This document shows positions 43,389-56,712 of a DNA stretch of 64,000 nucleotides, in pieces. Positions within the stretch are counted from its first letter, which is position 1. Every line of letters starts with the position of its first letter. Made by a program: the position numbers and the translations under genes. This stretch comes from Arachis hypogaea. Taxonomy: Eukaryota; Streptophyta; Magnoliopsida; Fabales; Fabaceae. The notes under the pieces are model-generated. The model made no database searches and was not told where the DNA came from. It was given only the letters and a program-made list of their open reading frames with translations. The DNA lies in the NCBI RefSeq assembly GCF_003086295.3, contig NC_092045.1, forward strand, positions 88,426,693 to 88,490,692, written 5' to 3'.

Positions 43389-44209
43389 CCTGAAAGGGAA
43401 AGAGTAAGGACGTGAAAACTTCAAGGGTTATAGCAAGGAAAAGAATGGGAAAGGTGGTAATCAATGCACAGTAAAGAAGAATGACGTTAACACATGGTCA
43501 TGACTACACGTGAAAAGTCAACAGTGGAAATATAGCAAGTACATGGGAGGACAGTTAAATGCAAGGTGTTTATTGGCATGCCGGCAAAGGCATAAGGCAT
43601 GATTAGCATAGATCACGCATTCAATGTCCAAGTTAAATTACCAAGTTTGTCAGACTAAGAATTTGTTTGTAATAACAATTATATTTAATCACTAAAATAT
43701 AAAAAGGGTTTTTGTAAAAAGCAAGCATTTAGATTAGTAGATTAAAAAAATCTAAAAATAGTGCATAATGCCATACGGGCGTTTTCACAAACACATAGCA
43801 TGCATGGTGAATAAAGAATAGAAAGTATTAAATTGAACATGCAAGCAACCTTATAAAAATAATATATAATTGTTAAACAATTCTTTAACAATCCGCAAGT
43901 AAAATATAGGAAATAATGACCCAAATAAATTTCTAACACCATTAAAAAGAAAAAGAAAGAAAGAGAAAACATGGATAGTGAAAGTAGGAAGAAAAAGAAG
44001 AAGAAAACATAAAAATAAGAAGAAGAATAGAAAAGTAAGGAGGGAAGAAGAAAAGAAAAACCTTCATAATGGTGGTGAGAAAGAGGAAGTAGAAAGTGAG
44101 AAAGGAGGAAGGAGGAAGGAGGAAGAAAGAAATAAGAAAGGGAAACAAAAAGTAGGATTTGGGGAAAAAAGATAAGATACTTTGGCAGATTTAGATAAGC
44201 TGTCCGGCG
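43389..44209 (-). other. TE-V pyrimidine-rich spacer
   Basis: On the - strand it is strongly pyrimidine-rich at about 43940-44170 (CTTCTTCTTCCC-type runs), then less biased up to the ATG at 43388. Open frames here are low-complexity Phe/Leu/Ser translations and are not credible genes. Confidence 0.65.
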
Positions 44210-44745
44210 CATTTGACGCGGACGCGTGGGGCACGCGTTCGCGCAGATAACGCTTAAAGAAAGTGATGCGAACGCGTCAGTCACGCGGACGCGTGACATG
44301 ATTTATGCTAGTGGCGCGAGGGCAGCCTCGCGTTCGCACAACTGTCTGTGTGAAAACTCAATTTGCCAAATTTTTGGGTGACGCGGTTGCGAGGTTGACG
44401 CGAACGCGTGAATGGCCAAAATTTGAAAATGGCGCGGACGCGTGGGGCACGCGTACGTGTGGTAGGGCTTGTGCGTCTAGCACGAGTCAGCCCAACGCCA
44501 GCTCAACTTACTGCCATACACCCTTTTTACGTCGAATTGTAGGGCCACGCGTTCGCGTGGGTGATGCGGACGCGTGGGCAGGCTATTGCGCACATGACGC
44601 AGACGCGTCAATGACGTGGTCGCGTGGATCCATCGGTGCCAAAGGCACGCCTCCAGCCACACTTTTGCGTGACTCTCTGTTCAATTATCTTTTCTTCCCA
44701 ATGCACATGTGACGCGGACGCGTAGGCGACGCTGGCGCGTCGCAT
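44210..44745 (-). repeat. ACGCGNNCGCGT dyad array, internal, TE-V
   Basis: About eighteen copies, for example GACGCGGACGCGTGG, CACGCGTTCGCG and CACGCGGACGCGTG. Of the three internal arrays this one looks the least CpG-decayed. Confidence 0.88.
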
Positions 44746-44862
44746 GCGATTTTCCCGTTTTTTTATGCAATATGCAAATGAGATGCAAGAAATAGGCACT
44801 AGTACTGAGAAGAGTTATTTGAAAAAAGAAATTAAGGAGAGGGATAAGAACGATCATACCAT

Positions 44863-44912
44863 GGTGGGTTGTCTCCCACCCAGCACTTTGCTTTAACGTC
44901 CATAAGTTGGAC
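44863..44912 (-). other. TE-V hairpin cassette after integrase
   Basis: On the - strand GTCC-AACTTAT-GGAC (44898-44912) is followed by GGTGGG-AGACAA-CCCACC (44863-44880). The stems are identical to TE-III and TE-IV. Confidence 0.75.
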
Positions 44913-44923
44913 GCTCCACTAGC

Positions 44924-47900
44924 TCAGTCTTCTATTGTGGGTGGATCCTCCAAGAGGAAGATCTCTAGCTCCTGGTTTTTCGCCATCTTTTTGCCATGAA
45001 ATAACTTCAAGCAATGTCCGTTGACCTTTATAAGTTCAGGGCTTGAAGGATGGCTCAAGTGAAAGACTCCGTATAGTTCCGCTTTCTCTACTCGATAGGG
45101 ACCGTCCCATCTGGATCTCAGCTTGCCTGGCAGGAGCCGCATTCTGGAGTTGTAAAGGAGGACTAAGTCCCCAGGTTGGAACTCTCTTCTCTTGATGTTC
45201 TTGTCATGCACACCTTTCATCTTCTCTTTATACAACCTGGAGTTTTCATAAGCTTCTAGGCGAAGGTTCTCTAATTCTTGCAATTGCAACTTCCTTTCAA
45301 CTCCGGCTTTCTCATAGTCCATGTTGCTTTCCTTTACCGCCCAGAAGGCCTTATGTTCTAACTCAACTAGGGGATGACAGGTCTTTCCATAAACTAAGCG
45401 AAAAGGACTCATCCCGATTGGTGTCTTGTATGCTGTCTGATATGCCTAAAGCGCATCTTGGAGCCTTGTGCTCCAGTCCTTTCTATGAGGCTTGACTATC
45501 TTTTTGTAGTATGCGCTTTATCTCTCTGTTAGATACCTTTGCTTGCCCATTAGTATGGGGGTGAGAGGCTATTGATACTTTATGAATTATCCCATGCATC
45601 TTCAGTAATCTTGTTAGTCTCTTGTTACAAAAGTGAGTGCCTTGATCGCTCACGATTGCTCGTGGTGATCCAAAGCGACAAATAATATGGTTTCTAACAA
45701 AGGAAACAACAGTGTTAGCATCATCAGTATGCGTTGGAATTGCTTCCACCCATTTAAAAACATAATCTACAGCTAACAGTATATAGAGGTGACCATGAGA
45801 ATTTGGAAATTGACCCATGAAGTCAATGCCTCAAACGTCAAAAATTTCACAAAAAAGCATAATTTGTTGAGGCATTTCATCCCTCTGGGATATATTACCA
45901 AATCTTTGACAAGGAGAACAAGATTTACAAAGGTCAGCAACATCTTTAAAAAGAGTAGGCCACCAGAATCCACAGTCTAAAACTTTTCTAGTTGTTCGTT
46001 AAGGGCCAAAATGTCCTCCACTCTCAGATGAGTGGCAGGCCTCTAAAAAGGACTGGAATTCTGATTGAGGTACATACCGTCTAATTACCTGGTCAGCACC
46101 ACACCTCCATAGATATGGATCATCCCATACATAATATTTGGACTCGCTTTTTAGCTTGTTTCCCTGATGTTTAGTAAAATAGGGAGAAAAAGTGTGGCTA
46201 ACTAGATAATTAGCTACAGGTGCATACCAAGAAACTACATCAGATACTGCCTGTAAGCTATCAAACGGGAAATTATCATTGATAGGAATGGAGTCATCTT
46301 TAATGTGCTCAAGGCGACTCAAGTGGTCTGCCACTAAATTTTGGTTACCACTCCTATCTTTAATTTCCAAATCAAATTCTTGCAGTAGTAGCATCAAACG
46401 TATTATCCTTGGTTTAGAATCCTTTTTAGCTAATAAATACTTTAGAGCTACATGGTCTGAGTACACTACTACCTTAGTACCAAGTAAATAGACTCGAAAT
46501 TTATCCAAAGCAAAAACAATATCTAGAAGCTCTTTTTCAGTAGTAGCATAAATAGATTGAGCAACATCTAAAGTTTTAGATGCATAAGCAATTACAAAAC
46601 GATCGTTACCTTCATGCTGAGCTAATGCTGCTCCTACTGCATGATTGGAGGCATCACACATGATTTCAAATGGTTGACTCCAGTCTAGTCCCCTCACAAT
46701 CGGAGCTTGAGTTAGGGCGGTCTTTAGCTTATCAAACGCTTGTTTGCAATCTTCACTGAATTCGAACTCAATGTCTTTCTGCAGTAGTCTGGATAAGGGT
46801 AGTGCTACCTTACTGAAGTCCTTAATGAATCTCCTGTAAAAACCTGCATGGCCAAGGAACGAACGAACTTCCCTCACAGAGGAGGGGTAAGGTAAACTAG
46901 AAATAACATCCACCTTTGCTGGGTCTACAGATATACCAGTATCAGAAATGACATGTCCTAGAACAATTCCTTGTTTCACCATAAAATGACACTTTTCAAA
47001 ATTTAAAACAAGGTTTGAACTAACACACCTATCTAATACTCTAGATAAACTATCCAAGCAAAGGCTAAATGAATCACCGTATATGCTAAAGTCATCCATA
47101 AAAACTTCCATACAGGTCTCAATGAGATCAGAGAAAATACTCATCATACACCTTTGGAAAGTAGCTGGTGCATTGCATAAGACAAAGGGCATTCTTTTAT
47201 AAGCATAAGTCCCAAAAGGACATGTAAAAGTAGTCTTTTCCTGATCTTCAGGAGCTATATGGATTTGAAAATAACCTGTATAACCATCTAGAAAGCAGTA
47301 ATGAGATTTACCTGACAGGCGATCAAGCATCTGATCAATGAATGGCAAGGGGTAATGATCCTTGCGAGTGGCTTGGTTGAGACTCTTGTAGTCAATGTAA
47401 ACTCTCCATGCGTTCTGCACTCTGGTTGTCAGAAGTTCTCCTTATTCATTCCTTATTGTTGTGACTCCAGACTTCTTGGGCACCACTTGTACTGGACTTA
47501 CCCATTCGATATCTGAGATGGGATAAATGATATCTGCTTCAAGTAGTCTGGTCACTTCCTTCTTGACAACTTCTAAGATGGTTGGATTCAATCTTCTCTG
47601 AAGTTGATGGATAGGCTTTGCTCCTTCTTCTAAGAATATTATGTGTTCACAAACTTGAGGGCTGATGCCTACTATATCCGCCAAGCTCCATCCAATTGCT
47701 TTCTTATGCGTCCTCAATACATTAAGCAGTTGCTCTTCTTGTTGGGAAGTGAGATCCCTTGCAATGATAACTGAAAAATTCTGCTTGTCCTCAAGGTAAG
47801 CATACTTGAGGTGTGGAGGAAGGGGCTTTAATTCTATTTTCTGCTCTTGGTTCAGTTCTGGATCATCTAGGGCTGGTAAAAATGGTAATGAATCTTCAGT

Positions 47901-49158
47901 ATGTTCAGAGGGTGTCCCCACACTTGGATTTTGCTCCACGTGACTCTCTTCCATTTCTTCCTGGTGAGTTGTAGCTATAATTTCATCAATGATGTCACAT
48001 TGGAATATGGAGTGATCTTCTGGGAGATGTTTCATAGCTTCATCCAGATTGAAGCTCACTGTTCTGCCATCTACCTCAAAAGAATAGGTTCCCGAAAAGG
48101 CATCCAGCTTGAACTTCGAAGTCTTCAAAAATGGTCTTCCAAGCAGGATTGACAAAGGCTTTCCTGAGTCATTTTGGGGCATCTCCAAGATATAGAAGTC
48201 AATGGAAAACGTGAGCCCCTTAATGCTCACTAGCACATCCTCAGCAATTCCAACCACTGTAATAATGCTTTTATCTGCTAACAGAAATCGAGCTGCCGAC
48301 CTTTTTAAGGGAGGGAGCCTTAAAGCATTATATATAGACAAGGGCATAATACTCACGCACGCTCCTAAATCACACATACAGTCAGAAAATATCACACCTC
48401 CAATGGTACAGTTAACCATACATGGGCCTGGATCACTACATTTTTCAGGTATATTTCCCATTAAAGCAGATATAGAACTACCTAAAGGAATAGTTTCTAA
48501 TTCATTAATTTTATCTTTATGTATGCACAATTCTTTTAGAAACTTTGTGTATTTAGGTACTTGTTGAATAACATCAAAAAGGGGAACAGTTACCTCAACC
48601 TTTTTGAAGATTTCTACCATTTTGGAATCAAGTTCCATCTGCTTTCTGGATTTCTTAGCAAGGTATGGAAATAGGATAGGAGTGGCGTCTCTTACAGCTT
48701 CAGCTTGCTGGGGTTCTGCGTTTCTTGGTTGGGCTGCTGCTGCCTCATCCATGCCTTGTGCTTCATCTTCTTCTTCAACATTCTCTACCTCAACCGTGTC
48801 CTCAGCTAGGGCGTGCTCTAGCGGGCTTGGTTCCCCAGGATTCCTCTCTTACAGTGTGGTGCCAGACCTCAAGGTAATGGTATTGATGCCAACCTTGGTG
48901 TTGGATAATGGTTGAGAGGAGATTCCACTGGAGCTCAAAGACTGGTTGTTGGAATTATTTAGTGATCCAATCTATGAGACAAGAGCTTGCAAGGTAGAGT
49001 TCAGACCATTTAGAGTAGAAGTAAGGTTATTTTCCGTGGCCTGCTGTCTCCGATCAATAGATTGCAATAACTCATCATTAGAAGATGAAGAGGGATAAGT
49101 GATCTGAGGGGTCTGCTGAGATGCTTGAGGCTGCCTTAGATGAGGTGTTCTGTAGGCC
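44924..49158 (-). pseudogene. pol: TE-V gag end, protease, RT, RNase H and integrase (left of TE-VI)
   Basis: On the - strand it continues from the gag part at 59286. Order: gag-protease linker with stops; protease with an intact CDLGACVSIMPLS; RT with FMDDFSIYG; RNase H ([25 protein letters not shown]); integrase HHCC and core ([24 protein letters not shown], where E of NGQAEVS reads K). Stops lie at 47440-47442, 45997-45999 and about 45831, with a frameshift near 45480. The integrase C-terminus ([25 protein letters not shown]) follows in the new frame and ends at 44924. Confidence 0.93.
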
Positions 49159-50800
49159 TGATAAGCGGATAATTTGTACGCTTTTTGGCATTGCTTTTAG
49201 TATGTTTCAGTTAGTTTTTAGTATATTTTTATTATTTTTTAGTTAAAATTCACTTTTCTTGACTTTACTATGAGTTTGTGTGTTTTTCTGTGATTTCAGG
49301 TATTTTCTGGCAATTGAGGGACCTGACCAAAAATCTGATTCAGAGGCTGAAAAGGACTGCAGATGCTGTTGGATTCTGACCTCCCTGCACTCGAAGTGGA
49401 TTTTCTGGAGCTACAGAAGCCCAATTGGCGCGTCTCAACGGCGTTGGAAAGTAGACATCCTGGGCTTTCCAGCAATGTATAATAATCCATACTTTGCCTA
49501 AGATTTGATGGCCCAAACTGGCATTCCAAATCAGCTCAAAACTGCCCGGCGTTAAATGCCAGAACTGGCACAAGAATGGGAGTTAAACGCCCAAACTGGC
49601 ACAAAAGCTGGCGTTTAACTCCAAGAGAAGTCTCTACACGAAAATGCTTCAATGCTCAGCCCAAGCACACACCAAGTGGGCCCGGAAGTGGATTTTTATG
49701 TCATTTACTCATCCTTGTAAACCCTAAGCTATTAGTTCTCTACAAATAGGACCTTTTGCTATTGTATTTATCATCTTTTGACGTCTAGTTCTTAGATCAT
49801 CTTGGTAGCTATCTTTATTCTTATGCTCTCTTAGATCATGGGGGCGGGCCTCACTGCCATGCCTAGACCTTGTTCTTATGTATTTTCAACGGTAATGTTT
49901 CTACACACCATAGATTAAGGTGTGGAGCTCTGCTGTACTTCGAGTATTAATGCAATTACTATTGTTCTTCTATTCAATTCACTTATTCTTGTTCTAAGAT
50001 ATTCATTTTGCACCCAAGAACATGATGAATGTGATGATTATGTGACACTCATCATCATTCTCACTTATGAATGAGTGCCTGACAACCACTTCTGTTCTAC
50101 AAGCAAACAAGGCTTGAATGTTTATCTCTTGGATCCCTTGATCGGAATCTTCGTGGTATAAGCTAGAATTGATGGCGGCATTCAAGAGAATCCGGAAGGT
50201 CTAAACCTTGTCTGTGGTATTCTGAGTAGGATTCAATGATTGAATGACTGTGACGAGCTTCAAACTCCTGAAGGCTGGGCATTAGTGACAGACGCAAAAG
50301 AATCACTGGATTCTATTCCAACCTAATTGAGAACCGACAGATGATTAGCCGTGCCGTGACAGGGTGCGTAGAACATTTTCACTGAGAGGATGGGAGGTAG
50401 CCACTGACAACGGTGAAACCCTACATACATCTTGCCATGGAAAGGAGTAAGAAGGATTGGATGAAGACAGTAGGAAAGCAGAGAGACGGAAGGGACAAAG
50501 CATCTCCATTCGCTATTCTGAAATTCTCACCAATGAATTACATAAGTATCTCTATCTTTATGCTTTATTCATATATCATCCATAACCATTTGAATCTGCC
50601 TAACTAAGATTTACAAGGTGACCATAGCTTGCTTCATACCAACAATCTCCGTGGGATCGACCCTTACTCGCGTAAGGTTTATTACTTGGACGACCCAGTG
50701 TACTTGCTGGTTAGTTGTGCGAAGTTGTGATAAAGAGTTGAGATTACAATTGTGCATACCATGTTGATGGCGCCATTGATGATCACAATTTCGTGCACCA
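49159..50800 (+). repeat. TE-VI 5' LTR
   Basis: 1642 bp from TGATAAGCGGATAATTTGTA to TTTCGTGCACCA. Decayed GGCGTTAAACGCC dyads lie at about 49548-49625. Confidence 0.93.
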
Positions 50801-50806
50801 AGTTTT

Positions 50807-50824
50807 TGGCGCCATTGCCGGGGA
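50807..50824 (+). promoter_or_regulatory. TE-VI primer binding site (tRNA-Asp type)
   Basis: TGGCGCCATTGCCGGGGA differs at one base from the complement of the plant tRNA-Asp 3' end. It sits six bases after the LTR. Confidence 0.9.
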
Positions 50825-52361
50825 TTGTTGAGTTTGGACAACTGACGGTTCATCTTGTTGCTTAGATTAGGTATTTTTCTTCAGAGTTCTTAAGAATGAA
50901 TTCTAGTGTTTCAAGGTGATGTTCTTATCATCACCAAAGCTGATTGATTTTTATCAATTTAGCTCTTGAATGTAATGTCCTGCTGAAGCTTGGCTAGCCA
51001 TGTCTAATTCCTTTAGACTGGAGCTTTAGACTAACATTGCATGATTCCTGGAATTCTCATTAAGAATTTTGATATCTTTATTTTCTTTTCCACATAATTT
51101 TCGATAAATCCAAAAAAATTACAAAATCATAAAAATAAAAAAATATTTTATGTTTCTTATTGAGACACTAGTCTCATTTTAAGTTTGGTGTCAATTGCAT
51201 GTTTCTGTTCTTCTTGCATACATGCATGTGTCTTCAGTGATCTTCAAGGTGTTCCTGATGATTTACTTGCTCTGATCTTTAAATTCTCCTGTCTTGAGTG
51301 TTTTGTTGTTTTTCATATGCATTCTCATTTTGTTAGTGTCAATGGTATACAAACTGCTAAGTTTGGTGTCTTGCATGCATTGTTTATTTGATTTCAGTTG
51401 CATTTTGATTATTCCTCATTATTAAAAATCAAAAAAATTTTTCATTTGTGTCTTTTCATGTCAATAATACAGAGAATTGAAGATTCAGAACATGCTGCAG
51501 AGGAATTACACAGAAAAAGCTGGGCATTGAAAACGCCCAGTGAAGAAGGAAAACTGGCGTTTAAACGCCAGCCAGGGTGCTTGGCTGGGCGTTTAACGCC
51601 CAAAAGGGGTGAGTTTTGGGCGTTAAACGCCAGAATGTGCACCATTCTGGGCGTTTAACGCCAGGATGGCACAAGAGGGAAGATTTTGTTTTTAATGCCA
51701 ATTTTTTTTCAAGTTTTCAAAATTTTTCAAAATCAAATCTTTTTTAAATCATATATTTTCAATCATATATTTTCAAAATCAATTTCTTTCCATTTTCAAA
51801 AATACTTGCTATCAATTAATGATTTGATTCAACATTTCAAGTATGTTGCCTTTTCTGTTGAGAAAGGTTTAATGTTTGAATCATATCTTTTCTTGTTAGC
51901 CAAGTCATTAATTTTCAAAATCAAATCTTTTTAAATTATTTTTCAAATCATATCTTCTCAATCATGTCTTTCTAAAACTATATCTTTTCAATCATATCTT
52001 CTTAAATCACATCTTTTTCAAAATAGTTCTCAATCATATCTTTTTAATTTCTAATTTCAAAATCTTTTTCAAAAATCACTTGATTTCTTTTCCACCCTTG
52101 GTTTTCGAAAATCAATTAGTATTTTTTCAAAATGTTTTTAAAAATCTCTTACTTAATTTTCGAAAATATCTTCCCCTCTTCTCACATCCTTCTATTTATG
52201 GACTAACATTATTCCTCAATGTACAATTCGAACTCTATCTTTCCTTGATAAGTTCGAATTTTCTACCTCTTCCGTCTATCTTTCTTTTCCTCTGACACCT
52301 CAAGGAATTTCTATACTGTGACATAGAGGATTCCATATTTTCTTGTTCACTTCTCTTTCAT
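50825..52361 (+). other. TE-VI 5' leader
   Basis: T-rich non-coding leader with AAGTTTGGTGT copies at 51181-51191 and 51359-51369, in the same order as in TE-I. No credible ORF. It holds a dyad array that TE-I lacks here. Confidence 0.75.
51507..51668 (+). repeat. GGCGTTTAACGCC dyad array in TE-VI leader
   Basis: Five dyads, including CTGGCGTTTAAACGCCAG and TGGGCGTTTAACGCCCA, about 30 bp apart. Absent from the TE-I leader, so arrays can be gained or lost within a family. Confidence 0.88.
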
Positions 52362-54710
52362 ATGAGCAGGAGCAAAGACAAAAGCATTCTTGTTGAGGCT
52401 AACCCTGAACCTGAAAGGACCTTGAAGCGAAAGCTAAGAGAAGCTAAGGCACAACTCTCTGTAGAGAACCTAACAGAAATCTTCAAACAAGAAGAAGACA
52501 TGGCAGCCGAAAACAACAACAATGCCAACAATGCAAGGAAGGTGCTGGGTGACTTTACTGCACCTACTCCTGACTTCTATGGGAGAAGCATCTCTATCCC
52601 TGCCATTGGAGCAAACAACGTTGAGCTTAAGCCTCAATTAGTTTCTCTGATGCAATAGAATTGCAAGTTCCATGGACTTCCATTGGAAGATCCTCATCAG
52701 TTTTTGGCTGAGTTCTTGCAAATCTGTGACACTGTCAAGACTAATGGGGTTGACCCTGAGGTCTACAGACTTATGCTATTCCCTTTTACTGTAAGAGACA
52801 GAGCTAGGATATGGTTGGACTCACAACCTAAAGAAAGCCTGAACTCTTGGGAAAAGCTAGTCAATGCCTTCTTGGCAAAGTTCTTTCCACCTCAAAAATT
52901 GAGTAAGCTTAGAGTGGAAGTCCAAACCTTCAGACAAAAGGAAGGTGAATCCCTCTATGAATCTTGGGAAAGATACAAACAATTGATCAGAAAGTGTCCT
53001 TCTGACATGCTTTCTGAATGGAGCATCATAGGTATCTTCTATGATGGTCTGTCTAAACTATCCAAGATGTCATTGGATAGTTCTGCTGGAGGCTCTCTTC
53101 ATCTGAAGAAGACGCCTGCAGAAGCTCAAGAACTCATTGAAATGGTTGCAAATAACCAATTCATGTACATTTCTGAAAGGAATCTTGTGAATAATGGGAC
53201 GAATCAGAAGAAAGGAGTTCTTGAGATTGATACTCTGAATGCCATATTGGCTCAGAACAAAATATTGACTCAGCAAGTCAATATGATTTCTCAAAGTCTG
53301 TCTGGAATGCAAGCTACACTAGGCAGTACTAAGGACGCTTCATCTGAAGAAGAAGCTTATGATCCTGAGAACCCTTCAATGGAAGAGGTGAATTACATGG
53401 GAGAACCCTATGGAAACACCTATAATCCTTCATGGAGAAATCATCCAAATCTTTCATGGAAGGATCAACAGAGACCTCAACAAGGTTTCAACAACAATAA
53501 TGGTGGAAGAAACATGTTTAGCAATGGCAAGCCTTTTCCATCATCTTCTCAGCAACAGACAGAGAATTCTAAGCAGAGCCACTCTGACTTAGCAACCATG
53601 GTCTCTGATATAATCAAAACCACTCAAAGTTTCATGACTGAAACAAGGTCCTCCATTAGAAACTTGAAGGCACAAGTGGGTCAGCTGAGTAAGAAAATTA
53701 CTGAACTCCCTCCTAGCACTCTTCCAAGCAATACAGAAGAGAATCCAAAAGGAGAGTGCAAGGCCATTAACATGACCTATATGTCCGAATTTGGAGAGGA
53801 GGAAGAGGCAGTGAGCGCCACTGAGGAAGGCCTCAATGGACGTTCACTGGCCTCCAATGAGTTCCCTAATGAGGAACCATGGGAATCTGAGGCTCACATT
53901 GAGACCATAGAGATTCCATTGAATTTACTTCTGCCATTCATGAGCTCTGAAGAGTATTCTTCCTCTGAAGAGGATGAAGATGTCACTGAAGAGCAAGTTT
54001 CCAAGTACCTTGGAGCAATCATGAAGCTAAATGACAAGTTATTTGGTAATGAGACTTGGGAGGATGAACCCCCTTTGCTCACCAAAGAACTGGATAACTT
54101 GACTAGGCAGAGATTACCTCAAAAGAGACAGGACCCTGGCAAGTTCTCAATACCTTGTACAATAGGCACCATGACCTTCAAGAAGGCTCTGTGTGACCTA
54201 GGGTCAAGCATAAACCTCATGCCTCTCTCTGTAATGGAGAAGCTAGGGATCTTTGAGGTGCAAGCTGCAAGAATCTCACTAGAGATGGCAGACAATTCAA
54301 GAAAACAAGCTTATGGACTTGTAGAGGATGTTCTGGTAAAAGTTGAAGACCATTACATCCCTGCTGATTTCATAGTCCTAGAGACTGGGAGGTGCATGGA
54401 TGAATCCATCATCCTTGGCAGACCCTTCCTAGCCACAGCAAGGGATGTGATTGATGTTGACAGAGGAGAATTGATCATTCAAGTGAATGAAGAATCCCTT
54501 GTGTTTAAGGCTCAAGGATATCCCTCTGTAACCATGGAGAGGAAGCATGCAGAGCTTCTCTCAAAACAGAGCCAAACAGAGCCCCCACAGTCAAACTCTA
54601 AGTTTGGTGTTAGGAGGCCACAACCAACTTCTAAGTTTGGTGTTGAACCCCCACATTCAAACTCTAAGTTTGGTGTTAGGAGGTTCCAACATTGCTCTGA
54701 GCATCTGTGA
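52362..54710 (+). pseudogene. gag-pro: TE-VI gag-protease polyprotein, one in-frame stop
   Basis: 783 codons starting MSRSKDKSIL, with a single TAG at 52656-52658 where TE-I reads Gln. Otherwise open. Retrotrans_gag core from about residue 85 to 215 (VELKPQL, RARIWLDSQ, LAKFFPPQKLSKLR, YESWERYKQL); Asn/Gln-rich middle (NPSWRNHPN, QQGFNNNNGGRN) without a CCHC knuckle; acidic linker; protease at about residue 612 (CDLGSSINLMPLS) and ILGRPFLAT. The C-terminus carries three SKFGV units encoded by AAGTTTGGTGT. No RT follows the stop. This is the better preserved of the two gag-pro genes in the window. Confidence 0.93.
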
Positions 54711-54775
54711 GGCTCCATGAGAGCCCACTGTCAAGCTACTGATAATAAAGAAGCGCTTGTTGGGAGGCAACCCAA
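54711..54775 (+). other. TE-VI hairpin cassette after gag-pro stop
   Basis: GGCTC-CATGA-GAGCC (54711-54725), TGTCA-AGCTAC-TGATA (one G-U pair) and TTGGG-AGGCAA-CCCAA (54760-54775). It starts at the first base after the stop codon. Confidence 0.75.
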
Positions 54776-54907
54776 TGTTTTATTTATCTATTTTCCTTTG
54801 TTATTTTATGTTTTCTGTAGGTTGATGATCATGGGAAGTCACAAAATCAATTGAAAAAGGAAAAACAGAATGAAAAACAGAAAGAAAAACAGCACACCCT
54901 AGAGGAA

Positions 54908-55092
54908 GACCTTGCTGGCGTTTAAACGCCAGTAAGGGCAGCAAATGGGTGTTTAACGCCCAGTCTGGCACCATTCTAGGCGTTTAACGCCAGAAAGGGG
55001 CACCAGACTGGCGTTAAACGCCAGGAAAAGGCAAGAAGTTGGCGTTAAACGCCAGAAATAGGCACCAGCCCAGCGTTTAACGCCAGAATTGG
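54908..55092 (+). repeat. GGCGTTTAACGCC dyad array, internal, TE-VI
   Basis: Six dyads such as CTGGCGTTTAAACGCCAG, CTGGCGTTAAACGCCAG and AGGCGTTTAACGCCAG, about 25-30 bp apart, between gag-pro and the env-position ORF. Confidence 0.9.
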
Positions 55093-55391
55093 CATAGAGA
55101 GCATTTTTACTCGCCACTTGGTGCAGGGATAAATTTTCCTTGACACCTTAGGATCTGTGGACCCCACAGGATCCCCATCTACCCCACCACCCTCTCTCTT
55201 CTTCTTTACCCATTCACCAATCACCTCAACCACTCTTCCCCAAAAATCCCTCACCTATCAAATCCCACTATTCTCTTCACCACTCACATCCATCCTTCAT
55301 AAAACCTCACCTACTTCACCATTCAAATTCAAACCACTTTCCCTCCCAAACCCAGCCATTCATAACTGAACCCTACCCCTCTCTCCACCCC

Positions 55392-55398
55392 TATATAA
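55392..55398 (+). promoter_or_regulatory. TATA-like box upstream of TE-VI env-position ORF
   Basis: TATATAA lies 196 bp before the ATG, matching the TE-I arrangement (198 bp). The downstream block TTCATTTTCACACAAC is shared. Confidence 0.4.
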
Positions 55399-55587
55399 TC
55401 CCATCTTCACTCCTTCATTTTCACACAACCTAAACACTAATTCTCCCCCTTTGGCCGAACCACAAAGCCAACTCCATCTCCTCTATTTCTTCTTCTACTC
55501 TCTTCTTTCTTCTTTTGCTCGAGGACGAGAAAACCTTTTAAGTTTGGTGTGATAAAAGCATTGCTTTTTGTTTTTCCATAACCATTT

Positions 55588-56712
55588 ATGGCATCCAAGG
55601 CCGGAGAAACCTCTAGAAAGAGGAAAGGGAAGGCAAAAGCTTCCACCTCCGAGTCATGGGAGATGGAGAGATTCATCTCAAGGGTGCATCAAGACCACTT
55701 CTATGAAGTTGTGGCCATGAAGAAGGTGATCCCCGAGGTCCCTTTCAAACTCAAAAAGAGTGAATATCCGGAGATTCGACATGAGATCCGAAGAAGAGGT
55801 TGGGAAGTTCTTACCAACCCCATTCAACAAGTCGAAATCTTAATGGTTCAAGAGTTCTATGCTAATGCATGGATCACTAAGAACCATGATCAAAGTGTGA
55901 ACCCGGACCCAAAGAATTGGCTTACAATGGTTCGGGGGAAATACTTGGATTTTAGTCCGGAAAATGTAAGGTTGGCATTCAACTTGCCCATGATGCAAGG
56001 AGATGAACACCCTTACACTAGAAGGGTCAACTTTGATCAAAGGTTGGACCAAGTCCTCATAGACATTTGTGAAGAGGGCGCTCAATAGAAGAGAGATTCA
56101 AGAGGAAAGCCGGTTCAATGAAGAAGGCATGACCTCAAGCCCGTGGCTAGGGGATGGTTGGAATTTATCCAACGCTCAATCATTCCCACTAGCAACCGGT
56201 TCGAAGTTACTATAGACCGGGCTATCATGATTCATAGCATCATGATTGGAGAGGAAGTAGAAGTTCATGAGGTTATATCCCAAGAACTTTATAAGGTGGC
56301 GGACAAGTCCTCTACCTTGGCAAGGTTAGCCTTCCCTCATCTCATTTGTCACCTCTGTTATTCAGTTGGAGTTGACATAGAAGGAGACACCCTTATTGAT
56401 GAGGACAAGCCCATCACTAAGAAAAGGATGGAGCAAACAAGAGACCCCTCTCATCATAAAATCCCTGAGATGCCTCAAGGGATGCACTTTCTTCCACAAA
56501 ACTATTGGGAGCAAATTAACACCTCTCTAGGAGAATTGAGTTCCAACATGGGACAACTAAGGGTGGAGCACCAAGAACATTCCATCCTCCTCCATGAAAT
56601 TAGAGAAGATCAAAGAATCATGAGAGAGGAGCAACAAAGGCAAGGAAGAGACATTGAGGAGCTCAAGCACTCCATACGATCTTCAAGAGGAAGAACAAGC
56701 CGCCATCACTAA
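55588..56712 (+). pseudogene. TE-VI env-position ORF, two in-frame stops
   Basis: 375 codons starting MASKAGETSRKRKG. Stops are TAG at 56086-56088 (TE-I has Trp) and TGA at about 56119-56121. The domain order is the same as in TE-I: basic N-terminus, FYANAWI and VRGKYLDFSPENVRLAF blocks, HLICHLCYSVGV, then a coiled-coil-like C-terminus and a basic tail. By resemblance it belongs to the putative plant transposon protein family linked to Athila elements. No signal peptide or membrane span is seen. Confidence 0.86.

Noticed and set aside
43742..44299. Phe/Leu/Ser-rich open frame of 185 codons resembling a membrane protein
   Set aside because: It translates the pyrimidine-rich spacer on the - strand. 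It is low complexity, not conserved as protein in TE-III or TE-IV, and runs into the dyad array.
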